Origin: Phycisphaera sp.
Lineage (GTDB): Bacteria > Planctomycetota > Phycisphaerae > Phycisphaerales > UBA1924
Reading direction: 5' to 3'
Assembly (NCBI GenBank): GCA_020639255.1
Contig: JACKGZ010000003.1
Coordinates: 310,001 to 374,000 of the forward strand
Length of the DNA stretch: 64,000 nt
Below are positions 36,548 to 43,657 of the stretch, piece after piece. Position 1 is the stretch's first letter. Each line of letters starts with the position of its first letter. A program made the position numbers and the translations under genes. Below the pieces are notes generated by a model, which was not told the origin of the DNA, searched no databases, and saw nothing but the letters and a program-made list of their open reading frames with translations.

Positions 36548-37486
36548 ATGCACACACAAACTAACGAGCCGCTCTACGAGAAGTGCATCTTCGACACCGA
36601 GTGCACGCTCAAGACCGCGTCCATCGTGATCGTCCCGATCGGTTACGACGGCACCGCGAGCTACGGCAAGGGCACGCGCAACGGCCCCGAGATCGTCATG
36701 AAGGCGATCCCGCAGCTCGACTACGTCGACCCCCGCTTCCCCGAGCCCGAGAAGTTCGGCGTCTACGTCGACAAGCCCATCGAGTTTGACGCCAGCGCCG
36801 AGGCCAACGCGATCGGGCACGAGATCCGCGAGAAAGCCGCCTCGCGCGCCCGTGAGATCCTGGACCGGGGCCAGACGCCCGTCATTCTTGGCGGCGAGCA
36901 CAGCGTGCCCCAGGGCCAGATCGAGGCCTGCGCCGAGCACGTCGGCGAGATCGGGCTCCTCCAGATCGACGCGCACCTCGACCTGCGTCCCGCGTACGAG
37001 GGCTACACATACTCGCACGCCTCGGTTATCCGAAACATTGTCGACGGCTGCCCGGCGGTGACGAAGATCGTCCAGGTCGGCATCCGCGACTACTGCCCCG
37101 AGGAGATCGAGTTCGCCAACTCCACGAACGGACGCGTCCGCGTCTACGGCGACGACGAGCTCTTTACCCGTCACGACGACGGCATGTCCTGGCGGCAGAT
37201 CTGGGAAGAAGTCGTTGGCCTCCTCCCGGACAACATATACGTCACCTTCGACATCGACGGGCTTGAACCGGCGCTCTGCCCGGGCACCGGCACGCCTGTG
37301 CCGGGCGGGCTGACGTTCAACCAGGCGACCGCTCTGCTCCAGGTCGTCGCGCACTCGGGCAAGCGCGTGGTCGGCGCGGACCTCGTCGAGGTTGGCCCGT
37401 CACCAGATGGCAGCGAGTGGGACGCGAACGTGGGCGCTCGCACGCTCTACAAGCTCTGCCGAGCGGTCGCGCCGTCGTGCCGGTGA
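36548..37486 (+). CDS. Ureohydrolase (agmatinase/arginase family)
   Basis: A 312-aa binuclear manganese hydrolase that releases urea from agmatine or a related guanidino compound. All metal-ligand blocks are present: GGEHS (115-119, His118), DAHLDLR (141-147, Asp141, His143, Asp145) and FDIDGLEP (234-241, Asp235 and Asp237). GYDGTASYGKGTRNGPEIV is the N-terminal agmatinase signature. Agmatinase (SpeB) is favoured over arginase, but the substrate-specificity loop cannot be read reliably and other guanidino substrates occur in this family. It lies 7 nt after the M61 peptidase and could share its transcript. Confidence 0.9.
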   Translation: MHTQTNEPLYEKCIFDTECTLKTASIVIVPIGYDGTASYGKGTRNGPEIVMKAIPQLDYVDPRFPEPEKFGVYVDKPIEFDASAEANAIGHEIREKAASRAREILDRGQTPVILGGEHSVPQGQIEACAEHVGEIGLLQIDAHLDLRPAYEGYTYSHASVIRNIVDGCPAVTKIVQVGIRDYCPEEIEFANSTNGRVRVYGDDELFTRHDDGMSWRQIWEEVVGLLPDNIYVTFDIDGLEPALCPGTGTPVPGGLTFNQATALLQVVAHSGKRVVGADLVEVGPSPDGSEWDANVGARTLYKLCRAVAPSCR

Positions 37487-37489
37487 TGG

Positions 37490-38155
37490 CTACGAGAACA
37501 GGCCCGCGACAAAGCCGATCCCGAGATCAGCCGCTCTGAACCCGAGCGGGATGATGTAATCCCCGGCAAAGAAGAAGACGAGCAGGAAGAGCCCGAGCGC
37601 GACCCACTGGGCGTTCTCGCTCATCCAAAGCCTCGCGTAGCTCGGCGAGAAATCTGCGAGGATTCGGCTGCCATCGAGCGGTGGGATCGGGAGCAGATTG
37701 AACAGCATCAGGACGACATTGAGCATGACGCCCAGTGAGAAGAACATGAGTGAGTTGCCCGCCAGGGGCTCGCCGATCTGTTTCTCAAAGGCAAGCACCA
37801 GGCCACCAAAGATCGCGCAGACGATCGCGATGAGCAGATTCATTGCGGGACCGGCCGCGGCCACGTAGGCCGAGGCATGGCGCCCTTTGAACCGCGTCGG
37901 ATCAACGGGCATTGCCCCGAAAGCAATACCGAACACCAGGAACAGGATCAGGCTCGTCTGGCCCATATGGACGAGCGGGTTCCAGGTCATGTGTCCTGTG
38001 TAGATCGGGGTCTTATCGCCCCTTTGGATCGCGGCCCAGCCGTGTGCAAGCTCGTGCAGGACGATCGAGCCGATGACGAGCACAACCCACGACACAAGGA
38101 CGACCTTGCCGTTGGGCATGTCAAGAACGCTGGCAACCCACCATGATCCGAGCAT
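37490..38155 (-). CDS. Site-2 protease family (M50) intramembrane metallopeptidase
   Basis: A 221-aa M50 protease of the short YwhC/Rip2 type. The zinc site HELAH is at 34-38 in the first helix region (IVLHELAHGWAA), and the third ligand motif FNLLPIPPLDGSRIL is at 152-166 with Asp161. No PDZ is inserted. About five hydrophobic segments. Such enzymes cut membrane-embedded substrates, commonly anti-sigma factors; two ECF sigma modules lie within 6 kb, though no direct link can be shown. TAGGCT sits 5 nt before the ATG. It converges with the ureohydrolase (3-nt gap). Confidence 0.9.
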   Translation of the reverse strand: MLGSWWVASVLDMPNGKVVLVSWVVLVIGSIVLHELAHGWAAIQRGDKTPIYTGHMTWNPLVHMGQTSLILFLVFGIAFGAMPVDPTRFKGRHASAYVAAAGPAMNLLIAIVCAIFGGLVLAFEKQIGEPLAGNSLMFFSLGVMLNVVLMLFNLLPIPPLDGSRILADFSPSYARLWMSENAQWVALGLFLLVFFFAGDYIIPLGFRAADLGIGFVAGLFS

Positions 38156-38160
38156 GGGGT

Positions 38161-38166
38161 AGCCTA
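38161..38166 (-). promoter_or_regulatory. -10-like hexamer TAGGCT before the M50 protease start
   Basis: Reverse strand TAGGCT, 5 nt (ACCCC), ATG at 38155; no Shine-Dalgarno intervenes. The same TAGGCT occurs at 31577-31582 and, reversed, at 53670-53675 in other intergenic spaces. Confidence 0.35.
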
Positions 38167-38195
38167 GCAGCTCTGGATGTCGTGGGTGACTTCGA

Positions 38196-38573
38196 TCAGC
38201 CGGCCTTGGCGGGCGTCGCGGTCGTGGCCTTGTTCGCCATCTCGACGAGCTTGTCGAAGGCAGCCGGCTCTTCGATGGCGATCTGGCTCAGCATCTTGCG
38301 GTTGAGCAGGACGCCCGAGTTCTTCAGGCCGTTGACGAACGCGCTGTAGCGTGTGCCGCGCATCTTGCACGCGGCGGTGATGCGCGTGATCCAGAGCGAA
38401 CGCATGTCACGCTTGAAGGTGCGGCGGTCGCGGTAGGCGAAGACGCCCGAGCGGATGACCTGCTGCTTGGCGAGCTTGCGGTGCTTGGAGCGCGAGCCGT
38501 AGTAGCCGCGGGCGGCTCGGAGGATGCGCTTGCGGGACTTGTTGCGTGCGGGGCCGTTGGTGGCGCGGGGCAT
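38196..38573 (-). CDS. rplT: 50S ribosomal protein L20
   Basis: A 125-aa large-subunit protein that binds 23S rRNA early in assembly. NKSRKRILRAARGYYGSRSKHRKLAKQ at the N-terminus and the C-terminal MRGTRYSAFVNGLKNSGVLLNRKMLSQIAI are diagnostic. Length is slightly above the usual 117-119, with a short Ala/Lys tail (KATTATPAKAG). It lies 84 nt after rpmI; in many bacteria L20 represses the infC-rpmI-rplT operon, but infC is absent here and I see no clear pseudoknot site. Confidence 0.97.
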   Translation of the reverse strand: MPRATNGPARNKSRKRILRAARGYYGSRSKHRKLAKQQVIRSGVFAYRDRRTFKRDMRSLWITRITAACKMRGTRYSAFVNGLKNSGVLLNRKMLSQIAIEEPAAFDKLVEMANKATTATPAKAG

Positions 38574-38657
38574 CGTGTGCTCTCCTTCACACCCGGCGGG
38601 GCGGCTTGTCTAGCCGGCTTGGGGCCCGACGGGCAATGAGTGTGTCTGGAACGAAAC

Positions 38658-38960
38658 TTACTTGTCCGCTTTGGCGGCCTTGGCGGCGGCCATACGGGCT
38701 TCCTTGCGAGCGGCGGGCGAGGGGCTCACACGCATCGCGGCCTTGGGCTGGGTGCGACCACGAAGGCGGCGGTACAGCAGCTTCTCGAAACGCTTGGCGT
38801 CCGGGTTGGCCGCGAAACGGTCCTTGCGGAGCTGACGCAGACGCTTGCCGCTCTTGTGTGAGCTGAGGTGCTTGTGGTAGGCCGAGCGGTGACGGACCTT
38901 GCCGGACTTGGAAATCCGGACACGCTTCAGGAGACCCTTATGGACCTTGTTCTTCGGCAT
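38658..38960 (-). CDS. rpmI: 50S ribosomal protein L35 with C-terminal extension
   Basis: The first ~65 residues are L35: MPKNKVHKGLLKRVRIS, GKVRHRSAYHKHLSSHKSGKR, RKDRFAANPDAKRFEKLLY. The protein runs on to 100 aa, with a basic Ala-rich tail (PKAAMRVSPSPAARKEARMAAAKAAKADK) that ordinary L35 (about 64-66 aa) lacks. The tail may reach further along 23S rRNA or be a lineage feature. It precedes rplT on the same strand, but infC is not upstream: the ECF-regulator gene is there instead. Confidence 0.93.
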   Translation of the reverse strand: MPKNKVHKGLLKRVRISKSGKVRHRSAYHKHLSSHKSGKRLRQLRKDRFAANPDAKRFEKLLYRRLRGRTQPKAAMRVSPSPAARKEARMAAAKAAKADK

Positions 38961-39064
38961 CGAAACTCACCTCATCGCTCAGACCACGGGGACACCCCCG
39001 CCTGCCTGTCGGCAGAGGAGGAGCGTAGGCCCCCAAATCGACGCTGACAACGCTTCTGACCAGC

Positions 39065-40285
39065 TTATGGCCCGACGAATGCGTCGGTGTACGAGCCTGG
39101 ACGCTCGATTCCCTGGAGGGGCATCATCCCCGTCCGGCGGACATCGGGGTTCACGAGACGCTCGATGAACCGTGGGAGGTAGATCTGGTCGTTGTGAGGC
39201 AGCCAGGGCGATGTCAGCCAATCGACCGAGCCGTCACCGTTGAGGATGTGCTGGCCCCTGCCATCGTGGTTGGGGGAATTCTCGAATGGGTCGATCGGGA
39301 GCCCCTGATAAGCCTTGAGGATGACCGGCGAGCGGTCCGTGAGGATGACGAGCCCCCGCTTGGCCCAGCGATCGTCGCTCTCTGAGCCCTGGAGCACGCG
39401 AAAGCTGTATGAGACCTCGTCGAAGCCCCCCCAATCCACAGCGTCATTGCTCGCGGGCTTGGCGACGGCGTTCTTGTTGCCCGGGCTGGCGAGTGATTCG
39501 AGCGACGTGTACCCCTCACGTGCGAGGGTGTAGAGATTGGCCGAGTTCGACTGGAGCGGATCGCTTCCCACCAGCCACCACCGACGGAGCACGCCGGCAG
39601 ATTGGTTCAGGATCTGCTCCGAGGGCGTGTACACCGGCAGTCGACCATCGTTGTCGTTGGCGTATGAGCCAAACGCGACGGATGCAACCGCGAAATTCGC
39701 CTCGTTGAGCTTGCGCATCGACTCAAAGCGGAACGTGGAGAGCACGGGAAGCGTGACCGATAGACCGACGAGAATCACTGCAGCCACCGATGCGATATCA
39801 GTCAGCCTGAGTTTGATCGGGAAGCCGAAGCTTCGCGGCTCCGCGATCGCCTCATAATCCAAGATCCGTCCGAGCGTGCTCTCGACCAGCGATTCATCAA
39901 CGCTGACTTCTGACTGGCTGACAGACCGCGAGATCAGCTCGGCAAATGCTTCGTGTCGGTCTGCCTGGTCTCGGAGCCCCTTCGGCACATGACTCGCTCG
40001 GTAGCCGGAAAGGCTCCACATATCGAGTGCATCCGCAGAGGCATCGCTGAGTGACGCCTCACCGATCGGCTCGCTGATGAGTTTGCGGATCGTCGCCTCA
40101 ACGAGTTCGGGAGCCGCCTCGGGGCTTTCATCGCATGCGTGGCCGAAGCTTTCGATGAGTGTTTCCGCGCAGGCTCGGTATTCGTCGGGCACACGGGAGA
40201 GATCCCAGCCGGACTCGATCAGCGCGTCCAGCGCCTGCTCGGCTTCGGGACAAAGTCTGGTTGCGCGTCCGTTTCGCAACGTCAC
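39065..40285 (-). CDS. ECF-linked membrane regulator: anti-sigma-like N-terminus joined to pseudopilin-like exterior
   Basis: A 406-aa protein whose ATG overlaps the stop of the ECF sigma factor by 4 nt (ATGA), so it is very likely its regulator. Residues 1-155 are polar and helical, as expected for a cytoplasmic sigma-binding part. One membrane helix spans 164-184. The exterior starts ANFAVASVAFGSYANDNDGRLP, which resembles the segment after the helix in DUF1559-type pseudopilins, and has HDGRGQHILNGDG near 340-352, an H-X10-DG motif like that of the pseudopilin at 4295-5410. There is no prepilin cleavage site. It would sense an envelope signal and release the sigma factor. No zinc anti-sigma (ZAS) motif is visible. 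Confidence 0.7.
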   Translation of the reverse strand: MTLRNGRATRLCPEAEQALDALIESGWDLSRVPDEYRACAETLIESFGHACDESPEAAPELVEATIRKLISEPIGEASLSDASADALDMWSLSGYRASHVPKGLRDQADRHEAFAELISRSVSQSEVSVDESLVESTLGRILDYEAIAEPRSFGFPIKLRLTDIASVAAVILVGLSVTLPVLSTFRFESMRKLNEANFAVASVAFGSYANDNDGRLPVYTPSEQILNQSAGVLRRWWLVGSDPLQSNSANLYTLAREGYTSLESLASPGNKNAVAKPASNDAVDWGGFDEVSYSFRVLQGSESDDRWAKRGLVILTDRSPVILKAYQGLPIDPFENSPNHDGRGQHILNGDGSVDWLTSPWLPHNDQIYLPRFIERLVNPDVRRTGMMPLQGIERPGSYTDAFVGP

Positions 40286-40920
40286 AGCGGGTTCCCTCCA
40301 CGAGTGGGCTCTCTGGGTAATTGAGAATCGTGTTCCTCAAGAAGCTTGCCGTAGGCCTTGGCAAATGTCGCAACCGCGCTGTGAAGCCTGCTCTTGACGG
40401 TTCCGAGCGGGATATCAAGATCTTCGGCAATCTGGGCGTAGCTCAGCCGCTGGAAATAAGCCAGCAGCAGAACCTCTCGGAGTGTGAAGGACAGGGTGTC
40501 CATGGCTTTGGCGACCATCTCCTGCTGCTCTCGGGTGTCCAGATCTTTTTCCGGTCTGGGCCCGGGCATCTCCATCAAGTCCACGAATTCGATCGTGCCC
40601 CCGCCGCCGTCGCCGCCGACAGGAGCTGAGAGACCGAGAGCCGGCCTCCTGCCCTTTCTACGCATCGCATCCCGGGCTTTGTTCGCCGCGATCGTGAAGA
40701 TCCACGGCTTGAACTTCCGGCTCGTATCGAAACGCCGAGCGGACAGGTGGAATTGCAAAAAAGTCTCCTGAAACGCGTCTTCGGCGGCATCGCGGTCGCC
40801 CGTGAGGCGTGTCAAGAAACGGAGAAGATCGTTCTTGTGACGATCGATCAGCACCCGCAGGGCGGAGCGATCGCCCTTGACGTAGCGGCCAACCAGTGTT
40901 TCATCGCTCACTTCGGGCAC
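40282..40920 (-). CDS. ECF-family RNA polymerase sigma factor
   Basis: A 212-aa sigma factor with region 2 at about 20-95 (DLLRFLTRLTGDRDAAEDAFQETFLQFHLSARRFD...FKPWIFTIAANKARDAMRR) and region 4 at about 135-185 (LREVLLLAYFQRLSYAQIAEDLDIPLGTVKSRLHSAV). The GTG start at 40920 follows AAGGGA. A Gly-rich linker joins the domains. Region 1 and 3 are missing, as in ECF factors. It is coupled to the downstream membrane regulator at 39065-40285. It directs RNA polymerase to a regulon that cannot be read here. Confidence 0.92.
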   Translation of the reverse strand: MPEVSDETLVGRYVKGDRSALRVLIDRHKNDLLRFLTRLTGDRDAAEDAFQETFLQFHLSARRFDTSRKFKPWIFTIAANKARDAMRRKGRRPALGLSAPVGGDGGGGTIEFVDLMEMPGPRPEKDLDTREQQEMVAKAMDTLSFTLREVLLLAYFQRLSYAQIAEDLDIPLGTVKSRLHSAVATFAKAYGKLLEEHDSQLPREPTRGGNPL

Positions 40921-40958
40921 GGGGATCCCTTCGAAGGCCCGAGAACGTACAGACAGCG

Positions 40959-41288
40959 TCAGGGTAGAACTGCGACAACCCCGCCCAGCGTTCGCTGAAA
41001 CCGGATCGGATGTTCGCTTTCAGCTCCAAACAACGCGGCCCCTTCGGCTCGGAGAGCCACTGCAGGCCCCCTCTCATACGCGTCGAATTCGGCCCGAGAC
41101 CCGAACACGTACCGCATTTCGACCCTGTGGGCGCGGTCTGTTCCTTGATCAATCAGAACGAGGGATGCCGATTTGGCCCCACCCTTGATCACGTCCCTGA
41201 TATGCCCGCCAACAAGCCACTCGACATAGGCTCGCATGGTGGCCTCCGAGTCGGTCTCGGCGATCACGGTGTATGCAATCTCTGTCAT
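40959..41288 (-). CDS. DUF4286 family small protein
   Basis: A 109-aa protein. The start at 41288 gives MTEIAYTVIAETDSEATMRAYVEWL, and the pattern YVEWLVGGHIRDVIKGGAKSASLVLID...VEMRYVFGSRAEFDAYERGPAVALRAEG matches the ferredoxin-like DUF4286 domain. Function is unknown; the fold suggests an ABM-like dimeric alpha/beta barrel. It sits between two sigma-factor genes, divergent from the one at 41364. TATCAT lies 6 nt before the ATG with no Shine-Dalgarno. Confidence 0.75.
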   Translation of the reverse strand: MTEIAYTVIAETDSEATMRAYVEWLVGGHIRDVIKGGAKSASLVLIDQGTDRAHRVEMRYVFGSRAEFDAYERGPAVALRAEGAALFGAESEHPIRFQRTLGGVVAVLP

Positions 41289-41294
41289 TGGACG

Positions 41295-41300
41295 ATGATA
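41295..41300 (-). promoter_or_regulatory. -10-like hexamer TATCAT before the DUF4286 start
   Basis: Reverse strand TATCAT (5/6 to TATAAT), CGTCCA, ATG at 41288. The 6-nt spacing matches the leaderless pattern seen before the pseudopilin at 16757 and the secreted protein at 20552. Confidence 0.45.
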
Positions 41301-41363
41301 TCGGTCCATCGCTCTGGCCGGGGACGCAATCCCGGGGAGACTCGTGCGTTTGGCACTTTGAGG

Positions 41364-41990
41364 ATGTCGGCTGTGGACGAGCATATCGCCGGGCGTGAAC
41401 TCGACGATCAGCGGCACCAGGAGGCCGCTGGACAGTCCGACGATCTGGCGGCTCTCGTTGCAGAGGCCGCCCGAGGTGATGGTCAGGCCTGGTCGGAACT
41501 GATTGAGCGATACGCCAGGCGGGTCTACGCGCTGGCGAAGAGTCGGCTCCGAGACCCGGACGAGGCTGAGGAGGTTTCACAAGCGGTGTTTGCTTCGGTC
41601 TTCCAGCACGTTTCCACGGGGCGGTATACAGAACGCGGGCAGTTCGAGCCGTGGCTGTTCCGGATCGCGATGAATCGCATCCGCGACCAGATCCGGAGAA
41701 ATACCCGGCGGGTTCGGATCGAGAGTCACACCGACCGTGTGATTTCGGTTCCGAGTGAGGTTGCAGACGAAAGCCACGATCTCGGCAAACTCCGCTCGGC
41801 GATCGACAGCCTGAACGATTCGGACCAGGAAATTATCGGTTTGCGTCACCAGGCAGGCATGGAATTCAAAGCCATCGCGGAGCTCCTCAACGAGCCCGTG
41901 GGCACGCTGCTCGCGCGACACCATCGTGCGATGCACAAGCTCAGAAAGCTTCTTGGAGTTGACGCGCAGGCGGGAGTCAGCCATGAGTAA
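41364..41990 (+). CDS. ECF-family RNA polymerase sigma factor
   Basis: A 208-aa sigma factor. Region 2: LIERYARRVYALAKSRLRDPDEAEEVSQAVFASVFQHV...FEPWLFRIAMNRIRDQIRR; region 4: LNDSDQEIIGLRHQAGMEFKAIAELLNEPVGTLLARHHRAMHKLRKLLG. The ATG at 41364 removes an unsupported upstream extension; GAGG directly abuts it. It overlaps the next gene (one-helix anti-sigma candidate) by 8 nt, and together with the secreted coiled-coil protein forms a three-gene module similar in plan to CnrYXH-type envelope-sensing systems. Confidence 0.92.
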   Translation: MSAVDEHIAGRELDDQRHQEAAGQSDDLAALVAEAARGDGQAWSELIERYARRVYALAKSRLRDPDEAEEVSQAVFASVFQHVSTGRYTERGQFEPWLFRIAMNRIRDQIRRNTRRVRIESHTDRVISVPSEVADESHDLGKLRSAIDSLNDSDQEIIGLRHQAGMEFKAIAELLNEPVGTLLARHHRAMHKLRKLLGVDAQAGVSHE

Positions 41991-42447
41991 TACGACGAAC
42001 AACCACGACGAGCGTGACACGGTCATGGAGAACATGCTCGATCTTCTGGCGCGTGAGGATCGCACGGAGCCCGACGCCGGGTTCGAGGACCGGATCTGGC
42101 ACGCGATGCACCAGGCGACCGAGACACGGATCTCCGGGCGTCGCCGCAAGAAGTCCACCGCATGGATCCCGTTTGTCACCGCGGCTTGCGTGGGTGTCAT
42201 GGGCTACATCGTCTGGATGCCGATGATCAACGTCGATCTTGAAACGAACGACCAGACTGTCGCGTCGGTTCTCGATGATGATTTCTCGGCCGATATTCTG
42301 CTCAGCTCATTCGATGCGATGGACATGCTGATCGCGGACGCTGAGGAAGTCGATGAGAGCCTCAGCATGCTTGAGCTTCAGATTGATACCAACGAGTTCG
42401 AGGTCTCGGTCGATTCCACGTGGCAGGATCTGGGAGGTTCGCTTTGA
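41983..42447 (+). CDS. Putative one-helix anti-sigma factor
   Basis: A 154-aa protein starting at 41983 inside the end of the sigma-factor gene. Residues 1-58 are polar with a helical segment NMLDLLAREDRTEPDAGFEDRIWHAM, which looks like the sigma-binding part of small anti-sigma factors. A basic SGRRRKK precedes one membrane helix at 61-80 (WIPFVTAACVGVMGYIVWMP), and the remaining exterior is very acidic. The role is inferred from location and topology, not from a recognised motif. The next gene starts inside its stop codon (TTGA overlap). Confidence 0.75.
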   Translation: MSNTTNNHDERDTVMENMLDLLAREDRTEPDAGFEDRIWHAMHQATETRISGRRRKKSTAWIPFVTAACVGVMGYIVWMPMINVDLETNDQTVASVLDDDFSADILLSSFDAMDMLIADAEEVDESLSMLELQIDTNEFEVSVDSTWQDLGGSL

Positions 42448-43262
42448 GACACGCGCTGATCTGCCTCGTCGCATCGACATTGTTCGCCCTGCCCGCAGCG
42501 GCACAGAACGAGCGTCCTCGGCCACGGCCTGTCCGGGAGGAGCTGCGGCATGATCTCGAGCAACAACTCGAACGTCTGCGAATGCGGGAGCGATGGCTCG
42601 AGCGCCAGATTCAGGCGATCGATCGGGGCGAAACCCCCGAGCGGCCGGATCAGGCCGATGTAGCCGAACCTGATCAACCGCGAGAACTCACACCCGAAGA
42701 CAACGCCAAATTCATCGCCGTCTTGCGCGACCTGCATGAGGACCGCGAACTTGCCGGCGATGAATCTCCTTTCAAACGTGTGCTTGAAACCGACGGACCC
42801 GAGCGAGACCGACTACTCCGAAGGCTGGCCCCGCGTCTGCAGCGTCTGGTCGACTTGAAGGACACCGATCCTGAACGATATGAGGCAACCAAGCAGGAGA
42901 TGGTGGCTGGGTTGAAGATCGCCCGGGCCGCGCGCGAACTCAGCATGACGATGCGTGACAAGAACGCGACGCCCGAGAGCCAGGCTCAGGCGAAGGACGC
43001 GTTGCGAAGCGCTATCGCGGCCGGGTTTGATGCACGCGCCGCGATGACCCGGTACGAACTGCGCGACGCGCAGGCGAGACTCGAGGATCTGACCTCTGAG
43101 GTAGCGAAAGCCGAATCCGAACGGGATCAGCGGATCAGTGAGCAGTTCGAACGCATGCTTCGGCGCATCGAAACAGGGGCCGACGGGGATGGGCCTGATG
43201 CATTCGACCGTCCGACGCCTCAGCGTGAACGAGGCCCGAAGCCGCCGTCACGAAACGATTGA
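42444..43262 (+). CDS. Secreted coiled-coil protein of the sigma/anti-sigma module
   Basis: A 272-aa exported protein. The TTG at 42444 is chosen as the start: GGGAGG lies 6 nt upstream, it overlaps the previous stop by 4 nt, and it gives a signal peptide (MRHALICLVASTLFALPAAAQ, Met from TTG). The mature part is almost entirely charged and helical, with heptad-like stretches at about 30-70 and 200-240, and ends in a Pro/Arg-rich tail. I do not recognise a family. The layout suggests a periplasmic sensor for the adjacent anti-sigma factor, as CnrX or Spy-like proteins do. Its last 15 nt overlap the tRNA-binding protein gene on the other strand. Confidence 0.72.
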   Translation: MRHALICLVASTLFALPAAAQNERPRPRPVREELRHDLEQQLERLRMRERWLERQIQAIDRGETPERPDQADVAEPDQPRELTPEDNAKFIAVLRDLHEDRELAGDESPFKRVLETDGPERDRLLRRLAPRLQRLVDLKDTDPERYEATKQEMVAGLKIARAARELSMTMRDKNATPESQAQAKDALRSAIAAGFDARAAMTRYELRDAQARLEDLTSEVAKAESERDQRISEQFERMLRRIETGADGDGPDAFDRPTPQRERGPKPPSRND

Positions 43263-43628
43263 ACCCGTCTCCAGCGGGCTCATGAGCGTGAGCGCGACAA
43301 CGTCGCGTTCGCCGCCCTCGCCCTTGGGGGCGTTGCTCGCGGCGAGCATCATGCCGCGTGATTCCTCGCCACGGATAGTGCGTGGCGCAAGGTTGGCAAC
43401 GATCACGACCTGTTTCCCGACAAGATCTTCCGGGGCGTAGTAGGCCTTGATGCCCGCGCAGATCTGGCGAGGCGTGCCCGAGCCGTCGTCGAGCTGGAGC
43501 TTGAGGAGTTTGTCGGCGTTTGGGTGCAGTTCTGCGGCAACGACCGTCGCGACGCGCAGATCGATCTTGGCGAACTCATCGAATGTGATCTCGGGCTTGG
43601 CGGGGATAGTCTGCTCGGCTTCTGACAT
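43248..43628 (-). CDS. Stand-alone tRNA-binding OB-fold protein (MetRS C-terminal/CsaA-like)
   Basis: A 126-aa protein. From residue 16 on it is the EMAP-II/Trbp111-type OB fold: ITFDEFAKIDLRVATVVAAELHPNADKLLKLQLD, ICAGIKAYYAPEDLVGKQVVIVANLAPRTIRGEESRGMMLAAS. This domain is found at the C-terminus of methionyl-tRNA synthetase and as free Trbp111 or CsaA. It would bind tRNA, possibly helping a MetRS lacking that domain. The ATG at 43628 is set by the domain boundary and GGAG upstream. It lies 29 nt after the stop of the zinc-ribbon protein and may be the last gene of that long operon. Confidence 0.85.
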   Translation of the reverse strand: MSEAEQTIPAKPEITFDEFAKIDLRVATVVAAELHPNADKLLKLQLDDGSGTPRQICAGIKAYYAPEDLVGKQVVIVANLAPRTIRGEESRGMMLAASNAPKGEGGERDVVALTLMSPLETGSIVS

Positions 43629-43657
43629 CGCGTGCGCTCCTCTGGTGCTTTTCGACT

